Shown: positions 1 to 11,953, numbered from the stretch's first letter. The stretch is DNA of 64,000 nt from Antennarius striatus (GCF_040054535.1 NC_090782.1:16505001-16569000); one strand, 5' to 3'. The notes: a model not told the origin generated them from the letters alone. Program-made: numbers and translations.

Positions 1-52
1 GACATCTGTCAGGAAGGATGTAAAAAAGCAAGCTGCTGTCCAGATGAAAATA

Positions 53-351
53 CAGTGGTACCTCTACTTACGAATGTCTTTACATACAAAATCATTTTTA
101 TTCTTTACTCCATTCTTTGTTTTTTACGTTATGCACAACTCTCATTTATTGTGTAATAATCTAATCGTAACATATATTTGTTGCATGTTTTGATGCATTT
201 TTATGCTTTATAAAACATTTATGTCTGAATTTTTGGGGGGGCTTAGAATGGATTAGGGCATTTGCATGGAAAATGCGCCTCTACTTATAAAATTTTCTAC
301 TTACGAAATTTCTTCCTGAACCAATTAACTTCGTAAGTAGAGGTACCATTG
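53..351 (+). mobile_element. Tigger-like (pogo group) MITE, 299 bp, copy A
   Basis: Terminal inverted repeats CAGTGGTACCTCTACTTACG... and its complement, flanked by TA on both sides (51-52 and 352-353), the target duplication of Tc1/mariner/pogo elements. The internal part from about 95 matches the last 255 bp of the 827-bp copy at 2838-3664, so this is an internal-deletion derivative. Confidence 0.85.
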
Positions 352-733
352 TACTACCATCAAAAAAAATAAAAATAAAAAGGATTGACTATAAGTTATT
401 ATTTATAAAATTGTAATTATCATTTAAATTTTAATCCATTTTAATCCATTTAAAATCTAATAATTATTACTTACACATAAAAAAGCTACAATTCTGGTTT
501 GTTTACATATGTTTAGTTGAGTTAATTCTTGTTTGGAAGTCGCGTTGGTTCAGCGCCTACTTTCTTCTTTTCAGCAGAGGCAATATTCACTTTTCCAGTT
601 GGACACATGTAAGATGTGTTTAGATCGTTGTATAAACATCACATGTCTACATGGTCATTAATCATACCTCTTTGGAAAAAGGTAGGCCTCTCTCTGCTGC
701 ACAACAGCAGCTTTCACTTAAGCGTAACCATTA

Positions 734-760
734 AGTGTGTGTGTGTGTGTGTGTGTGTGT
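734..760. repeat. (GT)n microsatellite
   Basis: About 13 GT units. Confidence 0.85.
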
Positions 761-2081
761 AGCTGTTATCCTTTAAAAGGAAATTTATTTTCTTTTCATA
801 TCTGTCATATTTAGATTTACATAACCACTCAAGCTGAGACTCAGTTATTATAGTCTGGGTCATACAGAAAAATGTTTGATGCCTTTAACACACGTTTTCT
901 AGTCCTGAAACATAAACTAAATACAGTATTACAAAACAAAACAGCTTGTAAATCAAGTTTGCAAGACAGTTTTCTCATGACCATTACTAAGATTACATAC
1001 ACCACTCATTGGAATGAAAGGGAAGGTATGTGCATTGATTTTTTTAAAAACAGGAAGCTGAGGCAGAGATAAACAAGCTGATAAAAGTCTGGATTTCAAC
1101 ATCTCATCCAGTGCATGAGATGTTTTTAAGAATAGAATACTTTGGTTTTGATGTTCATGAGTGATGAAAACATGTATTTGACTTAACAATTTAAGTCCCA
1201 ACAGGTTGTGTAGAAAACAAGTGAAGTCACTCAAGAAGGAGAAAGCCTTGTGACCCCCACCACTGATGTTGGGGAAACAGATGCACCAAGGAGCCTCCAC
1301 TTGGGAGGCTGTGTTTGTGCCTCAGATACGTTATGGAGGATGCGGTATCCTGTACAGCCATTGTTGTTGCTGATATCTCACAGCAGATGTGGTGGAGGAA
1401 ATAGGATATGACAATGTAATCCTGAATGAATCATTACACGTCCTACGTGGACGGAGTGAGACTTCAAATCGTAAATGCTTCCTTTGAAATTAAGCAGAAA
1501 AATAGTTTGCATCCCATCATGTAAATGTCACTCAAACTCTGACATAAAAAGGCAAGAGCAGAGTGGTCGTCCACCATCAGCAGGAGGAATTTGTATTTGC
1601 AGCAGGCAACATTATAGCCAAATTCTCAGTGAATTTTGACACAAGGAAGAATAAGAAAAAAGCCCTCAATCACTTAGGATCTTGCAGCCACAGGGTTTCT
1701 GCTGTAAAATGTATAGAATTATCACTGAAATAAAGAAAAGCAGAAAGCAGAACACGAAAATCCTGAACATTACAGATTAATAATATTCTACAAAAAGAGA
1801 CCTGATTTTTCAACTTTAAGATGATCCCACCTCAAGTTACTAAGAATAAGATTGGCAAGCACAGAGAAAAATCTCCTGCAAAACTTTTTTGCCATATCAA
1901 TATTTAAATGTGCTACTGATGCATAGGCCTATAATAGAGGTATTAAAGATTTTTCATGTTTTGTTTTTTAAAGGTTTATATATTGCTCATTCATTCATCC
2001 ATGAATGAATAATTACTGATTTGGAAGTATTATGAATTTGTGAAAAAGATTTATGTTGCTGAAAGACTAACCTTAAAGGTG

Positions 2082-2102
2082 ATATATATATATATATATA
2101 TA
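2082..2102. repeat. (TA)n microsatellite
   Basis: Short uninterrupted TA run of about ten units. Confidence 0.8.
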
Positions 2103-2550
2103 AACATTTTTGTTTGAATCCCTATAGATCTCTAAACATCAAGACTAATAATACTTTTTGGTTTTTCTATTAATTTATTCACCAGTGCCTTAAAATGGGC
2201 GTGTGTCTGAGATGACGTAAAATTAAAGTGAGCAGTCAAATTAACACCCTTAGAATATGAAATATGAAACATTTGGACTGATGCCCACACGCTGTCCGAC
2301 CCTAACCCAAATTCCTCAAGTGACCGCTCCACTGCACTCTTTCCATGCCTGTTTTGATAGATTCCTTGACCCCCCCCTCCCCACAGTCCCACTGCAGTCT
2401 ACCAGGCCTTGACGAACCGAAAGTTCTCGCTTCTGCATACACAGCATTGATTGCCCTGCTTGTTTGTTTTCATACTTGACCTTTTTAGACTTCACTGGTC
2501 ACGCTTTAAAACAAGATTTTTAGTCATACCATAACAAAACTTCCTTATAT

Positions 2551-2595
2551 AATAATAATAATAAATCCTTTAATAATCCCCGTAGGGAAATTACT
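2551..2595 (-). mobile_element. LINE 3' tail fragment (L2/Rex-like)
   Basis: On the minus strand reads AATTTCCCTACGGGGATTAT followed by TAAAGGATTTATTATTATTA, the usual 3' end of teleost L2/Rex-type LINEs (..GGGATTAATAAAG..) with a short ATT repeat tail. Only the tail is recognisable. Confidence 0.45.
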
Positions 2596-2694
2596 TTTTT
2601 CCACTCTAATAATCACATGCAAATATGGGTGTGTGATATCGTACAGGCACGTACACACAGACTCAAGGGGCTTGTAAGCATGTAGATAATGGGA

Positions 2695-2837
2695 TGTGTG
2701 TGTGTGCATATTATATATTTATACAGTATATATATATTTGTACGTATACAGTATAAATATATATATATTTATAGCGTGTATATATATATATACAGTATAC
2801 ATATACAGTATATATATACACTGTATATATACACACA
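2695..2837. repeat. (TA)n/(CA)n-rich imperfect microsatellite
   Basis: Alternating TATATA, ACAGTA and TACACA runs, continuing after the Tigger copy into TATGCATATACATA and a (CA)n tract. Confidence 0.85.
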
Positions 2838-3664
2838 CAGTGGTACCTCTACTTACGAAATGTCTCAGCAAGAAAATATTACCTCTAGTTACGAAAGAAA
2901 TTTCGACTTACGAAAGGTAAAAATACAGTATGGGCTCACATACTCACAGCTCCCACAGGTTCCTGAATGCAACATTCTCATAGCTGCTCTGCCGTTGGCT
3001 ATTACCTAGCATCTTCCTGGCATCCCATTGGCTAAGAGGGACCTCTGTGCCAATGACGTGTTCTGATAGTTTTACATAAATATATTAACTTTTAGAGTAT
3101 TCGCTATGGACCCCAAGAAAGTGACGGAGAAAAGAGGAAAAGAAAAGACGAAGAAAAGAGTTTTTTTGTCCATACAAACAAAGCAAGAGATAATAGAAGA
3201 GCATGAAAAAGGGATGTGTTTGGTTGATCTCGCAAAAGAATATGGCCGTAATGCATGTACAATCACCACGTTATTAAAAAAAAAGGAAGTTAAGGAGTTT
3301 AAGGCATCGTGTGGGTGGTTGGAGAAGTTCAAAAGGAGGACTGGAATTCACTCTGTTGTTCGGCATCGTGAGATAGGAGCGATGAACCAAAGAGGACAAA
3401 AAACAATGGGGACAGCTGTTAAAAGGTAAATGACCGTCATTATTATTCTTTATTCTGTTTTTTACATTATGCACAACTCTCATTTATTGTGTAATAATCT
3501 AATCGTAACATGTATTTGTTACATGTTTTGATGCATTTTTATGCTTTATAAAACATTTATGTCGGAATTTTTGTGGGCTTGGAACGGATTAGGGCATTTG
3601 CATGGAAAACGCGTCTACTAATTTCTTCCGGAAACAATTAATTTCGTAAGTAGAGGTACCACTG
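2838..3664 (+). mobile_element. Tigger-like element, 827 bp internal-deletion copy B
   Basis: Same terminal inverted repeats as copy A. TA follows the right end; the left flank reads CA, inside a TA/CA microsatellite. Encodes the amino-terminal part of a Tigger transposase at 3106-3429. A full Tigger is about 2-2.5 kb, so most of the catalytic domain is missing. It sits between a (TA)n stretch and a (CA)n tract, both probably parts of one older microsatellite. Confidence 0.85.
3106..3429 (+). pseudogene. Tigger-like transposase, N-terminal fragment with in-frame internal deletion
   Basis: 107 codons. Residues ~1-60 (KKRVFLSIQTKQEIIEEHEK through GRNACTITTLLKKKE) are the first CENP-B-type helix-turn-helix of Tigger/pogo transposases. 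Residues ~62-85 (EFKASCGWLEKFKRRTGIHS) belong to the second DNA-binding domain. In intact relatives roughly 50-60 residues separate the two; here they are joined directly. The DDE catalytic domain is absent, so no active transposase is made. A binding-only protein cannot be excluded. Confidence 0.75.
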
Positions 3665-3681
3665 TATATGCATATACATAT

Positions 3682-3685
<4 letters not shown>

Positions 3686-3768
<83 letters not shown>
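3686..3768. repeat. (CA)n microsatellite
   Basis: About 41 uninterrupted CA units, ending in TTATATGCATATATAA. Confidence 0.95.
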
Positions 3769-3769
<1 letters not shown>

Positions 3770-4163
3770 TATATGCATATATAAAGATTTCCTTTCCTTT
3801 TGGTGTTTGAAGGCACTTAAATTTCCTTTGATCTACTTTTTTCTTCAGTTTGAATTTAACATTACCTGTAAAATGTGGTCTTCTAGTTTGTGGAGTGAAC
3901 TTAACTCAACTGTACAACTCACATTGGTTTATCAGACTGTTTCCATGCCCAATAACTGCAAATTGCCAGGCACACACATCTAATTTAAGAACATATTGGG
4001 TAAGAACAAACTTTGTAATTACATTTCATGATTCCCATGTGGGATTCTCTTCCAAGCTCAAAAAAAAAAAGTTGAACTAGGATCACATTTTGAAAGACGT
4101 GTAAGTCATCTGTACTGTTAATTAACAGAAGGGGTCTCTCACATTAACCAGAAGTCAGCTGTG

Positions 4164-4195
4164 TTGTGTGTGTGTGTGTGTGTGCGCGCGTGCGC
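4164..4195. repeat. (TG)n followed by alternating CG/TG
   Basis: TG repeat passing into GCGCGCGTGCGCATG: an alternating purine-pyrimidine tract of the type that can adopt Z-DNA. Confidence 0.75.
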
Positions 4196-7100
4196 ATGTT
4201 TTGCGGCCTGTGTGGATGCTAACTCCTGTTCCTTGTCATTGTAATTTCATGCACGAGAATACATGAGGCAGCATGTATGGCAGCCACACCATTGTGACGC
4301 CTTGCGTTCTCATGTGAGGGTGTATTGTTTGGAGGTATCAATAGAGACTGTGTGCATCTAGGGGCAGCTGTCTGGACTCAAAATATTGCGTCTGGATATG
4401 CTTGGTTTTGAAGGCAAGGGAAGACAGCTAGCTGAAGGAAAATTGCCGTTTTGTAGCCTGATGAGGCTGAGACTGTCAATTAAAACCACATTATGGGTGA
4501 TAATCACAATATGGGTTGGCAATATGGCCTCATTGTTATGGTAATATGTCCAGTGGATTTTTAAAAAAAATATTTCAGCCTGGAGTTTGGAGACTTAAAA
4601 AAAAATTTTTTTACTTGCCTTTTCCTCTTTTATTCTGACCTGATTCAGACTAATTGAGGCTTTTTCCCAAAGTGGGGACTATGATTAATTACCACAAAGC
4701 AAACATACAAACAGTAATCATTGTCCATTGACTCAAACACATCCCAACACTAATCATCTTGCGGTCAGGGTAGAAGGACAGAAAATTAGGTCTTTGTTTT
4801 ATGAGTGAGCTCTTAATCTTGACTACTGTATGCATAGCAGTACATGCATGCAGAGTTATGTAGTATCAAGAGTCTGGAGAGAGAATATGGATTACAATTC
4901 AACATTACAGTTCTGTAATCGAGGTATAAAGCTATACTGTTTCATAAGCTGCTGTTCTTGTTTAACCTAGACAGTTGACATCTCTACAATGTAGAAGAGT
5001 TAAACATATCAAACATATAAGTTAAATACATTAAAAACTCAGCTACCCAAGACCAAATACATAAATTGGAGGCTATATATATAAAGAGCAGTCAGCAAAT
5101 TAATGATTTTGATCATCGGTGTAGGTTGTCTGCCAGCCATCTGCAGAGGAATTCAACCTCTGCTGCTGGCTCACCCTTGTGTTTGCATGGGCAAAGATAA
5201 GGACATTCAATGCATTCCTGAAGGACTGAATAGAGGGAGAAAAACACGAGGCAGGGAGGCCGAAAAAAGAAAGGCAGATAGGGGTAGTGAGATGTGGAAT
5301 CTCCAGAAAGAAACACTATAGACACCAACTGTATGGCTATGAACACACACACTGGCTCAAAAAATACATCATAATGCTTTTCGACCAACTGTATTGCAAC
5401 CATATAAAAATACTGCTACTACTACTACAGTTCTGTGGTACAAAGTCATACTGGATTTTGTTTATTTGGGAGGGGTCTTTAATTGAACTAGATGCTAAAG
5501 CTTTGTGTCAGTCCTCTGTCATGATGGCCTCAACTACAGGATGTATCGAAATGTTGGGGTTGTGGTGTTTTATGGTAGTACTTAAGTGATCAGAACTGTT
5601 TGAATGTCAAATAAACTGACTTTACCTGTAGATAAGAGAACATCAACTCATGAACACATTTGCTTCCACTTGTACTTTCTACTTTAAATTACCACATTAC
5701 TTTTATAAATATATAATAGCTGCAATGAAAAATAAACAAATGCAACACGTTGCTTGGCTGCTAACAATGGCAAGCACAGCTTTGTCTGTGTGTGATACGC
5801 ACTGATAAGCAATGACACAGGGATGAGTTATTTTGGTGTGCAGGTACCTGTTCAGCCTTCAATAAAGCACTGGATCAGGAAAATGATTTCTCTGATTCTA
5901 CATCACGTGCTGAGGCGTTTGAGAGTTAACATGTTCAGACTTGTATGTATGTCAGGCTTCCTTCGGCCACAGTCGACTGACGGTGTGTAAACAGTGTAAA
6001 CAGTGCCACCTGGAGCTGCTCACCTCAGCGGTGGTGGACTCATGTTTGCATCCCAAGAGAAGCAGGACACAAGTCAGTCGTGACTATTCTCTATTAAAAT
6101 TGTAAACATAGAATACTCATATCAATTTAATCAAAACAGATCCAAATATCTGATATACGGGATTTCATTAAGAAATAAAAATGACTTTAGACATGCTTAC
6201 AGTTATTACTTCCTTACCATTCCTATACCAGGCTGTGTCAGAGTGGTGGTGTGGACAGAGACTACTAATAGCATCATTACTCTCTGCTGCATCACGACTG
6301 TGTGTGTGTGTGTGTGTTTGTGTGAGTCAATAACCACTGCATTCCCTCAGTATGTATCTGCAGCTAACACAGCACAGTATCCTCTGGCAGCGTTGCACCT
6401 AAAACACATTGATAGTCTTCCGACTCTCCTCCTTTTCTCCTTCCTTCTCCTTTCCCTGATCCTTTACCCCTTTTCTTTTGTCCTATCTATTGTTGCTCCA
6501 CGTTCCTGTCCTGTGATGTTCAGGCAAGAAATATAACTAGTAGGTAGACATTACAGCCACTCTGCATTTGCACGTAACAGACTTGACCTCAGAATTGTGA
6601 AAATTATTCTGAGCTGCAGAGCAAATTTTTCTCAATATATTTTCAAGGCTGCATTGAAAATACCCTTTAAACATGCTGGTATTCAAATAAAGTTGCGGTC
6701 GCTGAAATGGTACATTTCCTGTTTTGGTGAGTACAGTACATGAAGAATACTTTAAAACTTTTTTCCGAAGTTGTAACCAAGAGCAAACAAAATTAAAAAG
6801 CCTACACTAATCTGGTTCCTACAAGTGAGATTAAAGTTAAAAAAAACAAAAATTTTCTAAAAATTCAACGCACTCTTCAGGGTGCCTCAAACTCTATCCA
6901 ATACCAGAATTATGACAGATCCAATTTATGCCCTCTCTAACCAGGTCAGACAGGATCTTGCTGCTCGGTATGAGCTTTGACAGGGACTTATCACTTTCAA
7001 TTATTATCTTAAATTTGTAGTAATTTTTATGACATTTCTTAAATCAGAAAATGTTAATGCTGCTGCCGTTTTTGCCACGGGTACTTGTCAATGCTGGCGC

Positions 7101-7439
7101 TCATTCTCCCTCTCTCTCTTTGGGTCTGACCAGCTTGGCCAAAAGTCGAACACCCCCTCCCCCAAACCTGAGTTCATCCTCTTTTTCTTCTTTCTCATAA
7201 TGTGTAACTCTCTAGTGTTTCCTATACAACTGTACACCAAAACCCCGTTCAACACTTTTCAACCTAATTTTTTAATAATTGAACATTATCAAATAATTGG
7301 GGGCCTCTACAATCTGCTCTGTGTCCACCTCCACTCAGAACTCTGCCTGACTAGCTAACTCCACCACCAACTGGTAAAAAAAAGCTGGGACCATTTCCAC
7401 AAATGCTGCAGGGGTTTTTAATGATGGACTAAACTGCTA

Positions 7440-7775
7440 ACAAATAATAAGGGATTAGATTTATATAGCGCTGTTTTAGAGACTCAAAGCACTTAACAGT
7501 GGTTCCATTATTTATTCGCTCCTCTGTCATACATGGTGATGGTAAACTACATGTGTAGCTACAGCTGCCCTGGGGTTAGGGTTAGGGTTACGTGGCAGCC
7601 AATCCTTGCCAACGGCCTCTCCAACCACCACGGGAACAATCACACACATTCACACACCAGTGAATCCCTCATTGGAGTAAAGAACAGTAAAGTGTCTTGC
7701 CCAAGGACACCATGACAAATGACCGGGGGAGCGGGATTCGAACCGCCAATCATGCGATCATTGGACGACCTTTCT
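7440..7775 (-). mobile_element. tRNA-derived SINE-like repeat
   Basis: Matches a dispersed teleost repeat that I recognise by its ATTTATATAGCGCT start, the GTGTCTTGCCCAAGGACAC block (about 7692-7710) and the terminal GGGATTCGAACC. The last is the complement of a tRNA B box (GGTTCGAATCCC), so the tRNA-like head is on the minus strand near 7730-7770. Contains a TTAGGG-type run (7573-7590). No flanking duplication identified. Confidence 0.65.
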
Positions 7776-8210
7776 CCCAGGAACTTTATGTTATTTAATA
7801 TTTCAACTGCAATGGTTCTGTTCTTGTCTCATAAAAAAGTTACAACTTCATGTTACAGTGCATTCATGATCAGAAGTATGGTTATACTGGCTGAATTGTG
7901 AACCTAACATGTTGTTTTATTTCAGTTGATTTTAGCTTTGCTATCACAGGACAACTCATTTTTGTTGTGAGCAGTAAATTTATTTTTAAATTGAAGAATG
8001 CTCTAATAGAAGACAGGTGGGTGATCTAACCTAAGGAACAGGCTGCAAGGAGAGCACTTGGGGTAATGTATGAAAATCTCAATAAATCATGATGTGCCAC
8101 GGACATATCTTTCCCAACTGCATAGATTTAAAGTCATGTGACTTTATTACAGTTGAATAATTTAATAGATTTCATGTTGAATTGATTTTGAAACATTTTG
8201 AACTACTTAT

Positions 8211-8839
8211 GAACAGTGTCACTGGACACAGTGTCCAGCTTCAAATATCTCAGAGGAACTGTGTCAGATGAAGGATCCAAACATGAAAACCTTGCCAGAA
8301 TTGCTCAAACAACTGCTGCTCTGGCAAAACTTGAGCCCATATGGAAAGACGAAAACATCAGTCTGGCATCAAATGTGAGACTGCTGCGATCACATGTCAT
8401 CTCAATCTTTCTATATGCTTGCGAAACTTGGACCCTTACAGCTGAACTGCAGAAAAGAATACAGAGCATGGAGTTGAGATGCCACAGAAGACTCATGGGT
8501 ATCTGCTATACCCAACATGTCACAAATGAAGAAGTCCGGCAAGAGATGAGCCAAACTGTCGGCCCACATGAAGACCTGCTTACCAGTTATAAAACGGAAA
8601 CTGAGATGGTAGACAAATCACCAGATCTTCAGGCCTTGCTAAGACCACCCTACAAGGAAGAGGATAGGGTGGCAGGTGGCGAGGGAGACAAAGTAAAAGA
8701 TGGGAGGACGACATCAGAGAATGGACTCACTTGACACACAATGAGAGCTGCTGAGAACAGAGAAGGATGTAGAAAACTGGTTAACAGATCGTCTGTGGTG
8801 CCCCAACCACCCATTGGGGTTATTGGATGGACTAGATTA
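8211..8839 (+). mobile_element. 5'-truncated LINE (endonuclease-reverse transcriptase family, RTE-like), 3' end
   Basis: Flanked by an 11-bp direct repeat GAACTACTTAT (8200-8210 and 8840-8850), the mark of target-primed reverse transcription. The translated part (8216-8734 and, after a frame change, to ~8830) is the C-terminal region following the RT domain: FKYLRGTVSDEGSKHENLAR, SLASNVRLLRSHVISIFLYA, CETWTLTAEL and VTNEEVRQEM. These match fish endonuclease-reverse-transcriptase-type proteins. The tail ends CCCATTGGGGTTATTGGATG. Clade assignment is tentative. Confidence 0.85.
8216..8734 (+). pseudogene. LINE ORF2 C-terminal fragment
   Basis: 172 codons open. No RT catalytic YxDD motif remains, since the 5' part was never copied. 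After about residue 125 the match to the family (LLTxVKKRKLRW..) breaks by small deletions, with remnants such as WEDDIREW recurring in another frame near 8704. Confidence 0.8.
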
Positions 8840-9059
8840 GAACTACTTATTTTCTAGGTAACCTTAGCCAATCCATTCGTTTTAATTACTCTGACTTCTT
8901 TCAGAAGTATATCAGTTTGCAATAAATGAGTAATCCTCTCCTTGTGATCATTTTGTTTTTTTTTAAGTTATGGAAAACAATAACCAATAGTTTACCAGCA
9001 TGCATTCCTCTCATCACTGACCCTAAAAAGATTTCTTGGGCAAAACACTGGACTCACAT

Positions 9060-9575
9060 CCATCCTTTTATTTTCAGCTTTTTCTTTTTCCTCTTCATCT
9101 CTTGAACTACAGGTCCAGTTCTGTTTATTTATATTGCCTACAATACATCCTTTGAATCTTGAGTTTCAGTACTTTTTTCCTTTTTCTTGGTTAGTGCCTC
9201 CTTATTTCCTCTTATGCTCTTATTCCTTTATAGTCCCTCCACCTTTCTCTCCTCCTCCAAGAGTTATCCTCAGAATCTTTTTATTTCTTCTCCCCTCATT
9301 TCCTATTATTTCATGCCTTCTCCTAAGACTTACCTTGTCTCCCCCTTTCCCCTACCTGCATCTACTCTATATTTAACCTCCTTCTTTTCTCCTCACTCTG
9401 TCCTCATTACACTTGTTACATCACCCCTACCAACTATTTCTCCTGAAATACGGCCAGCCCCTTCTCTGGTATTTCCACCTTCACTCCTTGACACTCCCTC
9501 CCCTCCTTCTCACCAGTCTGTTCCCTTTCTCCTTCATTCCACCCCCCTGCTTTCTCCTCTGCGTTTCAGAGGAAT
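9060..9575. repeat. Pyrimidine-rich (C/T) low-complexity region
   Basis: Plus strand strongly biased to C and T (TCCTCCTTC, CTCCCCTCATT runs) for about 500 bp. It produces long proline, serine and leucine-rich open frames that are compositional artefacts. Confidence 0.65.
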
Positions 9576-10269
9576 TTTGGGCAGAGCAGAGCCGGGTTCA
9601 CTTTCAAGGTCCAGACGGCCGATTAGATAAAGAGTCCAATAAAGCTGCAAACTGCAGGGAGAGGCTACGTATACTGATAAACCAACACAGCTGCAATTCA
9701 TGAACTCCCCTCTCAGCATAGAGAGACTTTACAACACTAAAGTGTTATAAAGATAAGCATAAAAAAATACTGAGACCTTGTCTCAATTCTCTCCCTGTTC
9801 TTGAAAACCATTGCTTGTCCTTGATTTAAATAATGCTTTTTTTCCCCTTCTAATTTCATATGTACATTTGCTCCGCCAGTGAACACAAAAGCACTTTCGG
9901 ATCCTAGTTCAAAAAGGTGCAAAATAATTTCTTCCACTTCCTTCCACTTTAAATTCTGTACTCCCATTATTCCTGATCGCATGAGGACATGAAGGTTCAT
10001 GAGGTTGAAGGGTTTTTGTTTTTTTAACTTATACATATAATCAAATATAAAGAATCATTTGTTCTGTGGAAAATTACTTTAGACACACATCTTTAAAGAA
10101 GGAGCCAATGCAAAAGTGCATTTTGTTCTATGTATCGTGTGTGTGTGTGTTTTAGTCATATAGGGCAAACTGAACTTTTGCTGCCACAGGAATTTTCAAC
10201 AGACAATAAAAAAAAAAAAAGACACTGACCCACGAGAAATTGCTGTTTCTCACAAAAACACAGGCACAT

Positions 10270-10324
10270 ATGTGTGCGCGCGCACACACACACACACACA
10301 TGCACACACACACACACACACACA
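10270..10324. repeat. TGTGCGCGCGCACA core with (CA)n
   Basis: Alternating purine-pyrimidine tract with a GCGCGCGC palindrome; Z-DNA-prone composition. Confidence 0.85.
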
Positions 10325-10390
10325 GGCCTCAGTGTTTATTCAAACAATGACTTAGCTTCATATGTGCACTCACTTGTCTCATGACAGGGT

Positions 10391-10418
10391 GTTTGTGTGT
10401 GTGTGTGTGTGTGTGTGT
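10391..10418. repeat. (GT)n microsatellite
   Basis: About 14 GT units, complementary to the (CA)n tract 67 bp upstream. Confidence 0.9.
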
Positions 10419-11101
10419 CACAAACCAGCCATGTGATGAAATGCATAGAGAGAGACAGTAAGACAAAAGGTTCGATGGGAAAAAACCAGCCATCAGAGAA
10501 AGTGTCCTGATAAGACAGATTCACACATCAGCTGCTCCCAACTCATCAAATGTTATTTAGCGTCATTAATTCTTTTATTTCATTCATACACTGCTCTGGC
10601 TTTAGTCATGTTCCTATGGTGCAGACATATGATCAAAACATTGGTGGCCTTTTCTGAGGACAAGAACCAGGCTTAAGATATTTGGGGCCAAAGCGGCGGT
10701 CTGCAGGACCCACCGGACGGACCCCATTCTCATAGCTCCTGTTTTAAGTGTTGACATGAATGGACTTGCTGACATGACACAGGAGACTTTGTGTGATGAG
10801 ACACATCCAGGGTTATCTCTGGGAAAAACTAATCAGCTTTGCCTCAATCTGATGTTGAGTCAATTACAACTGCTGGTGGAGGGTGTTAATCTCTGTGAGC
10901 GTGATGACCCACCCACTGGAGTGAGTCTGTATTTGAGTATAAAATCTGATTTAAAATGAATACAGAATGCAGCCAATTAAAGTTGTGTGTCTCTCTGGTG
11001 CAAGGTCAGTCAGCTGGTTTTCCATAAATAACGAACAGCTCCGTTCCTTGCAATTGACAAAGAAAGATTTCTTTTTAAGTCAAAACACAATTTATTTTTG
11101 T

Positions 11102-11275
11102 AAAATATGGCATTATGGTTAAGATTAATAGTAATATCTGAAATGTGAGACTATATTTGAAAATGTGGCATTAAGGTTAAGATTAATAGTAATATCTGAA
11201 ATGTGAGACTATATTTAAAAATGTGGCATTAAGGTTAAGATTAATAGTAATATCTGAAATGTGAGACTATATTTA
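11102..11275. repeat. 58-bp minisatellite, three copies
   Basis: Three head-to-tail copies, phased by GGCATTA at 11109, 11167 and 11225. Each copy holds GGTTAAGATTAATAGTAATA, then TCTGAAATGTGAGACTATAT. The copies are nearly identical, so the array is probably recent. Confidence 0.95.
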
Positions 11276-11437
11276 TTCATGAAGGTATGGGGGTTCTAGA
11301 TAAGTGGTGTCAAACTCATTTTCACTTAACACTATATTTTTCTTTTCAAATTGTCACTCAAAATGGATGTGAAACATAATTTATGCTGAAGAAAAAATTT
11401 GAGAGATGAAGCTCTTTCTTGTGTCTAAAAGCTAACA

Positions 11438-11470
11438 CAGCCTGACCATCTGTGTTAGATGGTCAGGCTG
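11438..11470. other. Perfect 14-bp inverted repeat, 5-nt loop
   Basis: CAGCCTGACCATCT, GTGTT, AGATGGTCAGGCTG. Lies in the rnf13 intron just after the minisatellite. Confidence 0.95.
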
Positions 11471-11953
11471 AACCACCTTATTATCTCTTTCTGTTTATAA
11501 CGCTGGTCATATTGAAAATCTACATTCCTCGTTAAGTTCTAGGCAGAAACTGCCTACTTTAATACTTTATTACCTCACCTTGAACTACCAGACACCCACA
11601 CCCACCTTTTTTTTTAAATGCTACTATCAGCACAGCAATGCTCATGCCCATCGACAGTTTTAGAAAGTTGTTAAATGTGTACCAAAATCAATAAACCATG
11701 TGATTTCTGTTATTGTTAAATAATTTTTTTAATGACAGGATGCGGGCCAAAAAAATGCAAATAGTACAAGACATATGTTCAATCACTCATCTATGAAAAA
11801 TGTTAAAATATGCTATTAAATCTTTTGTTTGTAGATTAATGCTATCTTAGTACTGAGAAGAACATTTTATGATCTCCATAGCTTAATATATTCATTTATG
11901 CCTTTAAAATGCATTCCAGTACATCTTTTAACTGCAGATCATAGCTTAATGTA

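Noticed and set aside
2132..2392. 86-codon minus-strand frame
   Set aside because: No recognisable domain, no splice context, lies deep in a repeat-rich intron; chance frame most likely.
9134..9703. Overlapping open frames of 80-147 codons rich in Pro, Ser, Leu
   Set aside because: They follow from the C/T-rich low-complexity DNA; no start context, domain or splice support.
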